A stretch of 64,000 nucleotides of DNA, taken from assembly GCA_035771165.1 (NCBI GenBank), contig JAWNZC010000087.1, positions 5,961,501-6,025,500 of the forward strand, written 5' to 3'. A program made the position numbers and the translations under genes. This DNA is from Paragorgia papillata. Lineage: Eukaryota > Cnidaria > Anthozoa > Scleralcyonacea > Coralliidae. The notes below the pieces were generated by a model, which saw only the letters and a program-made list of their open reading frames with translations, was not told the DNA's origin and made no database searches. The stretch's first letter is position 1. Every line of letters starts with the position of its first letter. Below are positions 9,332-18,016 of this stretch, one piece after another.

Positions 9332-10084
9332 TTAAATGAAATACGAAGATCTTCGCTGTCTAAAGTGAAGTGTCACGATCGACTTCCCGAAGCCAAATGA
9401 TACGTTTTCGTTTTTGTCGTCCTTTATATTCACTTCAATTGTTTCGAAGGACTTTACTTTGACAGGAATATATTGCAGGTTACGGAGACTGACATTCACA
9501 TTTTCTCCATAACGTCCTTGCGTATTGACAATTCTGAGTAGGGGCACTTTAACATCACCGACAAACTGCGCATCCACGATATCAGTGTATACATACATGG
9601 CTGAAAATCCGCCGTTAACATCTGCTACGTAAGGGCTTAGGGTTTTCTTTTTAATAAAGGTGTCTTGTTGAAACCCCAATGTTGTAGCAATAAAACCACT
9701 AAACCAAACGTTTGCCCCATTTTTTACATCGAGGGTGACTTTCCGTGTACTTCGATTATACGTAAAATTTATCTTGGCTCGTGCCTCTTTGTTCATGCTA
9801 CGGTTTAAAGCCCCTACGAGATCGGCAATGGTGTTATAATAGCCATTTGGGATAATACCCGTATCGTCATATTTTGTTCCAGCGTTATAGAGAAACGTTT
9901 GTTGACTACCTTTTCGAATCGTGCTCCATGTATGGGGATAATATAACTCTGATAAAGCTACTTCCCAGTCACCTGTCAGTTGTATAGTTTCAACAAGCTT
10001 CACTTTAAAATTTGCTACAGTATTATCTGGAAAATATTCCATAGAGCTATTGCTTGGAAGCGTTAAATAAAACTGTGTTGCCAT
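9332..10084 (-). CDS. Minor capsid (penton-like) protein
   Basis: This 250-residue protein begins MATQFYLTLPSNSSMEYFPD, the conserved opening of the Polinton penton (minor capsid) protein, followed by GDWEVALSELYYPHTW. The rest is beta-rich, consistent with a single jelly roll filling five-fold vertices. The ATG at 10084 is preferred over an upstream one because the family starts here. The frame is intact, unlike those of the capsid and integrase genes on either side. It ends four bases before the pVI-like ATG. Confidence 0.88.
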   Translation of the reverse strand: MATQFYLTLPSNSSMEYFPDNTVANFKVKLVETIQLTGDWEVALSELYYPHTWSTIRKGSQQTFLYNAGTKYDDTGIIPNGYYNTIADLVGALNRSMNKEARAKINFTYNRSTRKVTLDVKNGANVWFSGFIATTLGFQQDTFIKKKTLSPYVADVNGGFSAMYVYTDIVDAQFVGDVKVPLLRIVNTQGRYGENVNVSLRNLQYIPVKVKSFETIEVNIKDDKNENVSFGFGKSIVTLHFRQRRSSYFI

Positions 10085-10133
10085 GTCGAAGAACAAAACA
10101 CAAATGAACACAAATTGTAAGGTACACACATTT

Positions 10134-11216
10134 TTATTTCGTTATATCTTTTACATTATCGGCTGGTACCCAAGAATTAAAATCTTCAGGGTAGCCTAAC
10201 CATTTTACAAGATATTCTCTACGTTTACCGCGCATGCGTGACGTAATTACTCTTTCTATTCTATAAAAGTCACTATCTGTCTTTGTAACTCTTTGCAATT
10301 CCTGTTCGTAAAAAGTTCCTTCTAACTCTTCTCCGTGATAATCTGCGATCTTGTACACTGGCGGTAGTCTGGGTACTCGCTTCGTGATGGTGAACACCTC
10401 TTCGGTCCAATTTGGTAAGTAACCTTTCTTGAATGTACGTCTTGCTTTGCTAATTCGAACTTGATCGCCAATGCTGAATTCGTATTTGATGGGTTTGATG
10501 GACTCGTCACCATACAGTTTTTGCCATACAGTACTTTCGTTTTCTCGATTGACATCAGAAGGTCTCATTCCGATACTACGGTGTCTCGAATGGTTGTAGG
10601 AATACAATAATTTCTGTAGTACATCGATATATTTCATCGTATTCTTAGCTGTAAAATATTTCCACATTTTCCCCTTTAACGTTCGGTTAAATCGTTCAAC
10701 GATGGATGCCTTGGTATCGTTGTGTGTTGTAAAAAACCGAATATGTTTGTCCTTCAACAATTTTTGAAAGCGGTTGTTGGTAAATTCAGTTCCTTTATCG
10801 GTATGAAGTGTTTCAGGTTTTCTTCCTTTCTTTAGTATCTTTTCAAAGGCTTTAATCAAACTCTCTCCAGTCTTTGTTTTTAATGGCTCTACCCACGCAA
10901 ATTTGGACAGTACATCAATAACCGTTTAAACGTATTTATAACCATTATTTGTTTTACTAAGCGAATCCATAATGACTAGATCGGCCTCCCACTCCTCGTC
11001 CATCGCTCCAACAATAACACGATTTCGCTTAAAATTATGCCGTACGGGTTTATGCAAAGTATAGGTATCTTGCTGTCTAAGCCATGTTTTTATCTTGTTT
11101 CGGGATATCTGAAATTTACCGTCACTTTCTACGACACGATATAAGGCATCTACGCAGCCAAAACTTGCCGGACTTTTTGGGTTGTAGTACAGATCGTGAA
11201 GGTACTGTTCCGCCAT
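10134..11216 (-). pseudogene. Retroviral-type integrase with chromodomain, one nonsense codon
   Basis: This DDE integrase inserts the element DNA. The N-terminal part (11216-10929) includes FGCVDALYRVV and the first catalytic Asp in WEADLVIMDSL. After an in-frame TAA at 10926-10928 the frame continues with the second Asp in LHTDKGTEFTNNRFQ and the Glu in ASIVERFNRTLKG. The C-terminus is a chromodomain (YRIERVITSRMRGKRREYL, VKWLGYPEDFNSWVP), usual in Polinton integrases. A TAG lies immediately upstream of the ATG at 11216, which supports this start. The single nonsense codon is the only break seen. Confidence 0.93.
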
Positions 11217-11328
11217 CTAACTCAGACGCTTGTATCACAATCTTTCCTCCACAGCACGCTGAAATACAGCGAATCTTTCGAAAAATATTACGAAGGGCTA
11301 ATCTTGGTAAACCTCCACAGCAAGTCAT
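11122..11328 (-). CDS. Small cysteine-containing ORF overlapping integrase start (uncertain)
   Basis: This 68-codon frame starts MTCCGGLPRLALRN and includes a second CCGG. It overlaps the 5' end of the integrase gene in another frame by about 95 bases. The repeated CCGG and arginine-rich spacer could mark a real small protein, but the overlapping half is probably a shadow. I do not recognise it. Confidence 0.22.
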   Translation of the reverse strand: MTCCGGLPRLALRNIFRKIRCISACCGGKIVIQASELDGGTVPSRSVLQPKKSGKFWLRRCLISCRRK

Positions 11329-11392
11329 GTTCACGCGACAAAGGTTAGGGGTAAAATGAATGAAAAATGGCAACGTCGCAACATATATACAC

Positions 11393-11785
11393 TCAGGCAA
11401 TATATGCAAATATCAACATGAGAAGCAGTGAACCAAGCCATCGCCCGCATCGGGGTAAAGTTTTATTTCGTTTATATTTTGTCAAGTCTACACATCTCAA
11501 ATCGTTTATCGCTCTTCGTACAGCTTCTCGAATTGATTCTTCGTCCAAGGATTCTCTTATATTATACACTAAGGATAGATAGGCGATAATTCGGCCAAAA
11601 TTGTTTGGGTTCATCTCTTCGTAAATTATACTCAGATTACTCCGCAAGTTATCCCCATTTATATGATTGTTTACACAATCGTACAGATCTTGGTGTTCTT
11701 GTAGAAGAGTTTTAATGTAGTATGACAAAGTATCTCTATCGGCATCGATGTTATTTCCTTGTAGTTCGTCCCAGATAATATCCAT
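11393..11785 (-). CDS. Putative Bcl-2-like protein with C-terminal membrane anchor
   Basis: This 130-residue protein carries IYEEMNPNNFGRIIAYLSLVY (about residues 54-74, of which NPNNFGRIIAYLSLVY is the key run). It matches the BH1 layout of Bcl-2 proteins (EELF..NWGRIVAFF), including the NxGR core. A helical stretch before it could hold a BH3-like segment. The last 20 residues (RWLGSLLLMLIFAYIA) form a hydrophobic tail after basic residues, as in membrane-anchored Bcl-2 proteins. No clear BH2 tryptophan motif is seen, and the protein is short. The expected role would be blocking host cell death; this rests on motif reading only. It sits between the integrase and GRF-finger genes. Confidence 0.62.
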   Translation of the reverse strand: MDIIWDELQGNNIDADRDTLSYYIKTLLQEHQDLYDCVNNHINGDNLRSNLSIIYEEMNPNNFGRIIAYLSLVYNIRESLDEESIREAVRRAINDLRCVDLTKYKRNKTLPRCGRWLGSLLLMLIFAYIA

Positions 11786-11874
11786 GTTACGCTCTGAACG
11801 TGTCCAACAACTACGGTAAAGTGCGTAAATGAAAGCTGGTTACTAATACTTATAAGAATATAAGTCGAGTGCCT

Positions 11875-11943
11875 TTAAAATGATAACGTATCTTTATCGA
11901 TATCAATGTTATGTTGTTTTAATTCATCAAAAATTGTATCCAT
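11875..11943 (-). pseudogene. Truncated duplicate of the Bcl-2-like gene's N-terminus
   Basis: A 22-codon frame starts MDTIFDELKQHNIDIDKDTL and then stops. It matches residues 1-20 of the Bcl-2-like protein downstream (MDIIWDELQGNNIDADRDTL) at about 14 positions. This points to a tandem duplication followed by loss of the rest. Confidence 0.7.
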
Positions 11944-12077
11944 AGCGTATGCGCGCTGTATTGGTCTATAACAATTCGTGTTCACACGACCAAAGTTGGA
12001 GATAAATGAATCACAAAAAAAAGTTGGTATAAACATATATTTATTAGATAGAAATTAGAATACAAAATTATACATGT

Positions 12078-12740
12078 TCAGCAAATGTTCAGTTTTTCCA
12101 AGTCTATAGTCAAGTCATTTACCGACTTTTGAAAAAGGTACTCTTCGTAGGCTTTCTTATGATCAGTTTCATGGCTTGTGAATGTCTCTCCAGTCTTTTT
12201 GACTGTATATCTGTAAGATGGTGGCATACTAAACAGAACAGTGGAAAATGGTTCAAGGGGATCTTCTTCCGGTTTCCATTCGAAAAAGTCACAGCAGTTT
12301 TCTCTCTCGTGGGGACACAAGTAAAATAGTCGACCTTGATTAGGACCTTCTTTCTTGACTTTGCTAGTACGACAAATCAGACCATGTCGACATATTGGTT
12401 TGATACCCTCGAAGACATCACCCCATTGCCAAAACGAACAGGGATTTCCTCGTTCGGAGCAAACAAAGTATGGTCTCCCGTAACTTTCCTTCATCTTATC
12501 TTTAACCATTCGCATCTGTGCTAGTTTTCCATGGCCATAGCACCTTGGATGTGTACATCCACTTTCATGGAAGGAGGCTACGGCTTTTCCAAACATGTAG
12601 CAATCTTCTTCTGGGCAAAAGAACTCACAACTAGGTTTCTGTCCACAGAACCAAAAGGTGCCATTCCTTGTTGTTGAGACAGACGCAGATTCACCATGTA
12701 GACATTCCATTGTAACGATGTTGTACTTAATCAGAGCCAC
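12078..12740 (-). CDS. Protein with three GRF-type zinc fingers
   Basis: This protein has up to 220 residues; a second possible start is at 12710 (MECLHGES), where the first finger begins. Three GRF-like units are visible: CLHGES...TFWFCGQKPSCEFF, CYGHGKLAQM...RPYFVCSERGNPCSFWQW, and CRHGLICRTS...GRLFYLCPHERENCCDFFEW. Each has the C-x-H, F-x-C and C-x-F-x-W spacing. GRF fingers bind nucleic acid and are known in topoisomerase III, APE2 and some Polintons. As the first gene inside the right inverted repeat it is probably driven by the TATA-like block at about 12770. The protein is intact. Its exact job in the element is unknown. Confidence 0.82.
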   Translation of the reverse strand: MALIKYNIVTMECLHGESASVSTTRNGTFWFCGQKPSCEFFCPEEDCYMFGKAVASFHESGCTHPRCYGHGKLAQMRMVKDKMKESYGRPYFVCSERGNPCSFWQWGDVFEGIKPICRHGLICRTSKVKKEGPNQGRLFYLCPHERENCCDFFEWKPEEDPLEPFSTVLFSMPPSYRYTVKKTGETFTSHETDHKKAYEEYLFQKSVNDLTIDLEKLNIC

Positions 12741-12762
12741 GAGTGAAGCAACTCAAGTAACC

Positions 12763-12915
12763 CTGGGTTTATATCACCCACTCTATGTGTGCTAATTACT
12801 TCCGGGCGTCACACCGTGCGTCACACCGTGCGTCACGTCGGGCGTCACACTGAATATTTGATGAGGCGGCATCCCTTTGAATGCTGGATGGGGGGGGGGG
12901 GGGGGGTTACCTACT
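12763..12915. repeat. Right terminal inverted repeat of Polinton with poly-G/C tract
   Basis: This is the complete right arm. From the outer tip inward (complementary strand) it reads AGTAGGTAAC, a run of about 17 C, a unique 20-bp stretch, the conserved block AAAGGGATGCCGCCTCAT, then ATTCAGTGTGACG repeats and the promoter-like block shared with the left end. The bases just outside, CTTGTT (12916-12921), are the expected 6-bp target duplication, but its partner lies off the window. Confidence 0.88.
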
Positions 12916-13003
12916 CTTGTTCTTCTCGCTGTTGTTTCTTCTTGCGTTTTTGGTGGCCAGACAAATAGTCAGTGCGGCCACTGTCTCTTTTGCGACCACT
13001 CAT
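12916..13003 (-). pseudogene. First codons of a hAT-type transposase gene, cut by the Polinton
   Basis: On the minus strand an ATG at 13003 opens MSGRKRDSGRTDYLSGHQKR and continues lysine-rich to the Polinton edge at 12916. The SGxQKRKKK signature starts many hAT (ZMYM1-like) transposases. The frame is interrupted after about 29 codons exactly at the AGTAGGTAAC tip, so the Polinton inserted here. The rest of the gene would lie to the left of the window. Confidence 0.6.
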
Positions 13004-14318
13004 GGCGAATGGCGATTGACAAATACAACCGGAGTTGTATTTGTGCTACAACCCGAGGCGAAACATATCAGTTCGGCCTCGGGGGAGCACTGCTTTCGGT
13101 GCTCCTACTCGCTTGTCGCTATGGTGCAAGGCACGCGTCCAGCAGCTCGGATTACATATAACATATTGAACGCGCCGACACGTTTTGCGGACATTTCTCG
13201 CAAACGACCTCTAGGAAGCCAGACAAGTGTAAGTTGAAAAGTCGTAAACATCTTGATTAGAACAACAGTGACGTTTGTGACACGAAACTATCAATATGAT
13301 TGGAGCGAAGAGCCTGAATAATATCGAGATTATCTTTCCCAAAGTTTATGAAAGCGGGATGAATTAAATACAAATATTATTCGGAGTTAGAGAGCTCCAT
13401 ATGGCGTTTCAGCTACATCATACATGTACTAGAGTATTGGTAGGACCGTAATTAGTTTTTATATCTTAAAGGTAGGTGTATATTATCACGTGCAATACTC
13501 TAGTCTCTATGACTCTATCAAATCTCTGCTTAGAACTAAAAAAATTGGCTTTGCGAAGCGCGGGGCCCCTCAAACCGCGGGGCCCCTGGCACCTGCCCAT
13601 ACTGCCCCCCCCCCCCCCTTGATCCGCCACTGATAACGCGGCAATTATTTCTAGCTAAATAATAGCTTTAAAAAGCTTTTTTTGCTAACTAAATTGTTTA
13701 TCTCTAAATACAAATTAAAAGTTTTTTCAGAATTAAAGAAAAAAGACAGACACGCTGCAATGGCCTATTTCCAACTATTATTTTATGATATTTTTAAAGA
13801 ACAGGTCTTATTTAAATTGCAACTTTAGCAAGATATTTAAAAGTAATACAAAACTATAGAGTGTTTGATCTATCTTCTGAAACAAATATGAAAAAATCAG
13901 GTTGAAATTTAGTAAAATTATATGCTAATTAAGACCGGGTTTCCAGTTCACCGTCTCGGTAGAGCTGATTACTTTTCTGAGAAGAAAAGGTGAACTTTAT
14001 TTAATCACGCTAACCCCTTAATTCCACAAAAAAAGAGATTACTTTTTGTCTCTGCGCAGCAGATATATTGCTATCGTGTTGCGTGTCTGTGTGTTGTAAC
14101 TTGTTGTTTAATTCTAACGAACGCGCGACAATTAAATCGGGGACAATCAAAGCTCCGATTTTTTTGCGTTAATGTACGAGCGATGGAAACAAGTATTTTT
14201 AATCCGACCGTGTTTGTAATACTTCGGCGCCATATAATTGTACGAAGCTAGTCGAAGAGCAACACGTATTATTTTCTAAGAAAGACAATATTGTTGATGT
14301 AACTATTTAATATTTTTA
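13004..14318. other. Non-coding stretch with clustered short hairpins
   Basis: Three strong hairpins lie close together: 13020-13043 (10-bp stem), 13052-13083 (CCCGAGGC/GCCTCGGG) and 13084-13105 (GGAGCAC/GTGCTCC). They precede the hAT-like ATG on the minus strand, so they may be that element's 5' region. A poly-C run occurs at 13606-13618. The rest is AT-rich and I recognise no gene. Confidence 0.6.
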
Positions 14319-14323
14319 ACATG

Positions 14324-14475
14324 TGTTATGTTCTATAGGACACATAAAACTGGTTATGATGTATTTTATTGTCGGCCATGTTGACAAGCACATGTCAAGT
14401 GAAGTTTCTTAATTCATGCATATTAATTAAAACATACTGAGAAGGAGGCTAACTAATTATTCAAATAATATAACA
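14324..14475 (-). repeat. 3' LTR of Gypsy element
   Basis: This 152-bp repeat starts TGTTATGTTC and ends ATAACA on the plus strand. It matches 19286-19436 at roughly 95 percent by eye. The flanking ACATG lies at 14319-14323. Confidence 0.92.
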
Positions 14476-14549
14476 TCCCTCTTTTCTCAGTGTAACTGTA
14501 ACAATATAAACTGCTAAAATGTCTCTTAATTGAGTTTGTTTAATATGAA

Positions 14550-15520
14550 CTATTTGTCCGCTTTTCGTCGTCCTATATGGTATATATATTGCGGAGGCTT
14601 CACTGCCCGACCAGATCGAGTGGAATAGGTAGAAGTTCGAGTGACCTTCTGTGTTAAGGCATTAGGTTGTGGGGACTGAGTTGGAGGTGCAGCCTTAGGT
14701 GATGATTGCGTCTGTTTGGTCTTGAGAAGGTGACGTCTGTTTCGTCGTAGAACGTTGACAGTCTCGGTTTTCACGTAATATGATCATGGCTGTTGGTCAC
14801 GTGACGTTACTTCGCCTTTCTTTAACCACCTTCCATCTGCTCTAAGGCTTACACTGTCACCTGGATGAAGTACCGGTAGGTTGCATGCACTGGAGTTGTA
14901 CTGGGCTGTAGTTTTCTTCGATATTCTCACTGGTTTGGAAGTCTTGAGATGAGATTTGACTGATGGTACTGTTGTCCTTAGGGTACGACCCGTGAGCTTT
15001 TGAGCGGGAGATAACTGGTCCTTGCTGGGAGTTGTTCTTAAGGCGAGAAGTGCTAGAAGAGGGTCCTCGTTGCTGGCCATCGCTTTCTTCAGGCTATGCT
15101 TGACTGTTTGTATTGTTCTTTCTATGAAGCCGTTGCTTTGAGGAAATTCCGGGCTTGAGGTGTTATGAGTGAAGTCCCATTGCTGCGAGAATATCTTATA
15201 TTCATGAGATGTGAACTGAGGCCCGTTGTCGCTGATAACAGATTTCGGAATGCCAAATCTGGCAAGCACCTTCTTCGTGTGAGACACGACTGTTAGAATG
15301 TTGGGCAAGTCGCTTATTTCAAGGAATTTGGTGTTGTAATCAGCAACTATGAGATAATCTTTGTTGCGAAGAGTGAAGAGGTCAGTCCCAACCTTACACA
15401 TACTTCTGAAGAGATGTCGTGAGGGACCAATATCTCTTTGCGCTGTTGGTTCTGAAATTCAAGGCAGGTTGGGCAACTTGAAATAAAGTCTTGGAGATGA
15501 GCATTTATACCTGGCCAGTA
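14550..15520 (-). pseudogene. Gypsy integrase and pol C-terminus
   Basis: The zinc-binding HHCC tail is visible at 15520-15440 (TLYWPGINAHLQDFI, then SCPTCLNF). The DDE core follows at 15401: the first acid in VADYNTKFLEI, the second in SDNGPQFTSHEY, and Glu in ERTIQTVKHSLKK. After IN, a proline-rich tail ends with STRSGRAVKPPQYI, a common Gypsy pol ending. Short breaks occur near 15420 and 14780. The N-terminal part is missing because of the insertion at 15541-16480. Confidence 0.88.
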
Positions 15521-15540
15521 TAGTGTGTCTCTAGCACGTT

Positions 15541-16480
15541 ATTTACAGCTTATATATGCTTGATCCGATCATATTGACATATTCATAATAAACTTGGTCA
15601 CGCTGTCGACAACAGAAACGTTTATGTCAATGGAGTTCAACAAGAGATTTCCGAAAGAAATTCAACGAATTACTCGGATAGATATAGCACTAACGAAGTA
15701 AAGACTTTTGACGAAGGAATACTGAAAACGACAACAAAATATTCCCTTCTAACAAACGCCGTTGGCGTTGTATATTCGCTGGATATTGTATATTCGTTGT
15801 ATATTCTAATGGCGAAGCTAATCGTCTAAATGCTACTATATTAATCGTTTCATGCTATATTTGTTTTTACTATATGATTATACTTAGATCTTGACTTGTT
15901 TTGGTCTTGCAACTTTACATTTTGTTGCTATCTAAAGTAATTCATTCACAGTATTAATGGTTTCAGGTTTGGCGGCCGAGTGAGGCTTTTCTAATATTTG
16001 ATTTCCTATAAGCCCGTTTTGAACTGTGAAGTGTTGGACGAATATAGCATAGAGAAATTGCCTTTGGGATTCAAGGTTTGATAACTGACCATGTAGGACT
16101 GAATAATTGTCGAAATATTAAACGCAAAGTACAGTATAGAATTGACCCCACATAAGAGTAATAACGATCTCAAAATAAGAGTAGAAATTACCGAAAATAA
16201 GGGTCAAAATGACTCATTCAAAAGAGTAGAAATGAGTCCAAAAGAAGCAGAATTGACCATGCAAAAGAGTCAAAATAACTCCTCTGAAGAGTTTTTAAAG
16301 TATCCTTGAAATGGTCAAAATGACTCCTTCAAAGGAGTACAAATGACTATTCGGAAGAGTAGGCTTAGAAGGAGTCAAAACGACTCCTTCGGAGGTGTCG
16401 TTCTGGGGTCACAAAAACGACTCCTTTGAAAGGGTCGAAACGACTCTTTTGAATTTACAGTGTGTATATATATATAGGTC
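15541..16480. repeat. Insertion in Gypsy pol with GACTC-rich internal repeats
   Basis: About 940 bases interrupt pol between the RNase H/linker (reading GWPKSIDEVEP at about 16540) and the integrase zinc motif. The part at 16140-16445 is built of degenerate units alternating GAGTCAAAA and GACTCCTTC, many of them palindromic. The right edge reads AATTTACAGTGTGTATATATA, and the left edge has ATTTACAGC. About 35 residues of expected pol sequence are also missing, so insertion came with deletion. No ORF is present. Confidence 0.65.
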
Positions 16481-16698
16481 GTCTCGAATCTTGTAGGAAG
16501 GTTTAGAGGTAGGTTCGACTTCATCGATAGACTTTGGCCAGCCATTTAAAATGTAATCTTTGACTTTTTGTAAAGTTCGGTCCTGTTCAGTTTCCTTTTG
16601 GAACTATTTTAGCTTTGCGGAACTGATAGGTAGCCTTGAAATAAATTATTGGACATTGTCAGGGATTTCGGAATCTGCTTCGCTAAGGTATGCACGGC

Positions 16699-16929
16699 TT
16701 AGGGCATCTGCAACATGAAGGTACTTGCCAGGAACATACTGCATCGCAAAGTCATTCTTCTGTAGGCGTATAGACGGAATCTCTGAATTCGTGTAGGAAA
16801 CTTACTCCGTGGTTTCCGGAAAATGGAACGAAGAGGCTGATGATCATTGATTACTTGAAACTTGCGGCCATAGAGATATTCGTGAAAGCGTTTGTAAGCA
16901 AACAAAATTGACAGTGTTTCTTTCTCCAA
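16699..16929 (-). pseudogene. Gypsy RNase H fragment
   Basis: The minus strand reads EKETLSILFAYKRFHEYLYG then RKFQVINDHQPLRSIF, the standard Gypsy RNase H segment, including the Asp in the NDHQPL motif (usually TDHKPL). It lies one frameshift after the reverse transcriptase frame, whose C-terminal part (17081-16851) also overlaps it. Confidence 0.85.
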
Positions 16930-16944
16930 CTGGCAGTAATTTTG

Positions 16945-17922
16945 CTAGGCTGAGGCCAGACCTGATTTTGGAGCATCAGACGAGCCTCTTGTGGGCAGTT
17001 TTGGGTCGAAGTACTTGAGAACTGGACTACCAGTGATGATTTCCTTGAGTTTGTTAAAGGCTTCAATTTGAGGCTTGTCAAAGGACCACTCTGTGTTATT
17101 TTCGAGTAGCTTGCGTAGTGGTGCTGTAGTTTCGGAAAGATTGGCTATGAATTTTCCAAGGTATGCTACCACGCCCATGAACCTTTGGAGATCTTTCTTG
17201 GACTCTGGTGGAGGCATATCCTTAATGGCTAAAACTTTCTTCGGATCAGGTTTGATGCCTTGTTCTGAGATGATTTGGCCTAAAAAAGTCAGTTCTGCGA
17301 CTCCAAACATGCACTTGGACATGTTGAGTTTAAGACCAGAGGGACGTATTTTGGTCAGGACTTGATGGACCCGGGTGTCGTGCTCTTCTCGATCCCTTCC
17401 CCATATTATAATGTCGTCCTGCGATTTGCAGCAGCCGTCTATCCCTTCTATGATCTGGGCTACACTTGCTTGGAATACTTCAGAAGCACTGTGTACTCCA
17501 TAGGACAGTCGTTTAAAGAGATTCCTCCCAAAGGGGGTATTAAATGTTAGAAGTTTAGAACTCTCTTCGTCTACCCTGATCTGCCAGTGCCCACCGCTGG
17601 CATCTAATTTGGTGAAGAATCGGGCTCCTGCCATCTGAACAATGATTTCCTCTGCTGTGGAAAGTTGAAGGTGGTGTCGCTTGATAACCTGATTAAGATC
17701 TCTTGGGTCAAGACATATTCTGCGCTTGCCATTACTCTTTTCCACAATGACCATCGAGTTGACCCAGTCAGGTGGACCAGTAACTGGTTCGATGACTTGC
17801 ATATCAACCATTCGTTGAAGTTCTTCCTTGATTTTTGGCTTCAGTGAATGAGGCACACGTCTTCGTGGGTGGGTAACTGGTTCAGCATTTTCATCAAGGG
17901 TTACGTGATGAATATTTGGCAA
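16945..17922 (-). pseudogene. Gypsy reverse transcriptase
   Basis: About 325 residues include RRRVPHSLKPKIKEEL at the start and motif FTKLDASGGHWQIRVDEES. The catalytic box appears as CCKSQDDIIIWG, where YVDDIL is usual, so the first position is altered although both aspartates remain (QDD). FLGQIISEQGIKPDPKK and LQRFMGVVAYLGKFI follow in the thumb. The frame is long and little interrupted but is out of frame with protease (about 18020) and RNase H. Confidence 0.9.
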
Positions 17923-18016
17923 GCATCCTATTTCTGCAAAGCAGTCTGCGTATTCTTCTGCGAAGTTTGGTACAGAAGAAAATACTGCCTTTTCACGCTT
18001 TATAAGGTTGAGACCC

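Larger units (their letters stand above)
1..12915. mobile_element. Polinton/Maverick element (adintovirus-like), left tip outside window
   Basis: The element is bounded by inverted repeats and carries the Polinton set: protein-primed DNA polymerase B, packaging ATPase, adenain-like protease, jelly-roll capsid proteins, a retroviral-type integrase with a chromodomain, and a GRF zinc-finger protein. Replication-side and packaging genes run rightward (367-6975) and virion and integrase genes run leftward (7050-12740), meeting tail to tail at about 7000. The right tip is at 12915, reading AGTAGGTAAC then poly-C from the outside in. The left tip, about 70 bases by comparison with the right end, lies before base 1. 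The polymerase, capsid and integrase genes all carry breaks, so this copy is inactive as it stands. A Polinton relative is secure; calling it an integrated virus is inference. Confidence 0.93.

Noticed and set aside
12877..13237. Two plus-strand ORFs beginning in poly-G
   Set aside because: They start inside the Polinton tip and run antisense to the hAT-like start; composition is not protein-like.
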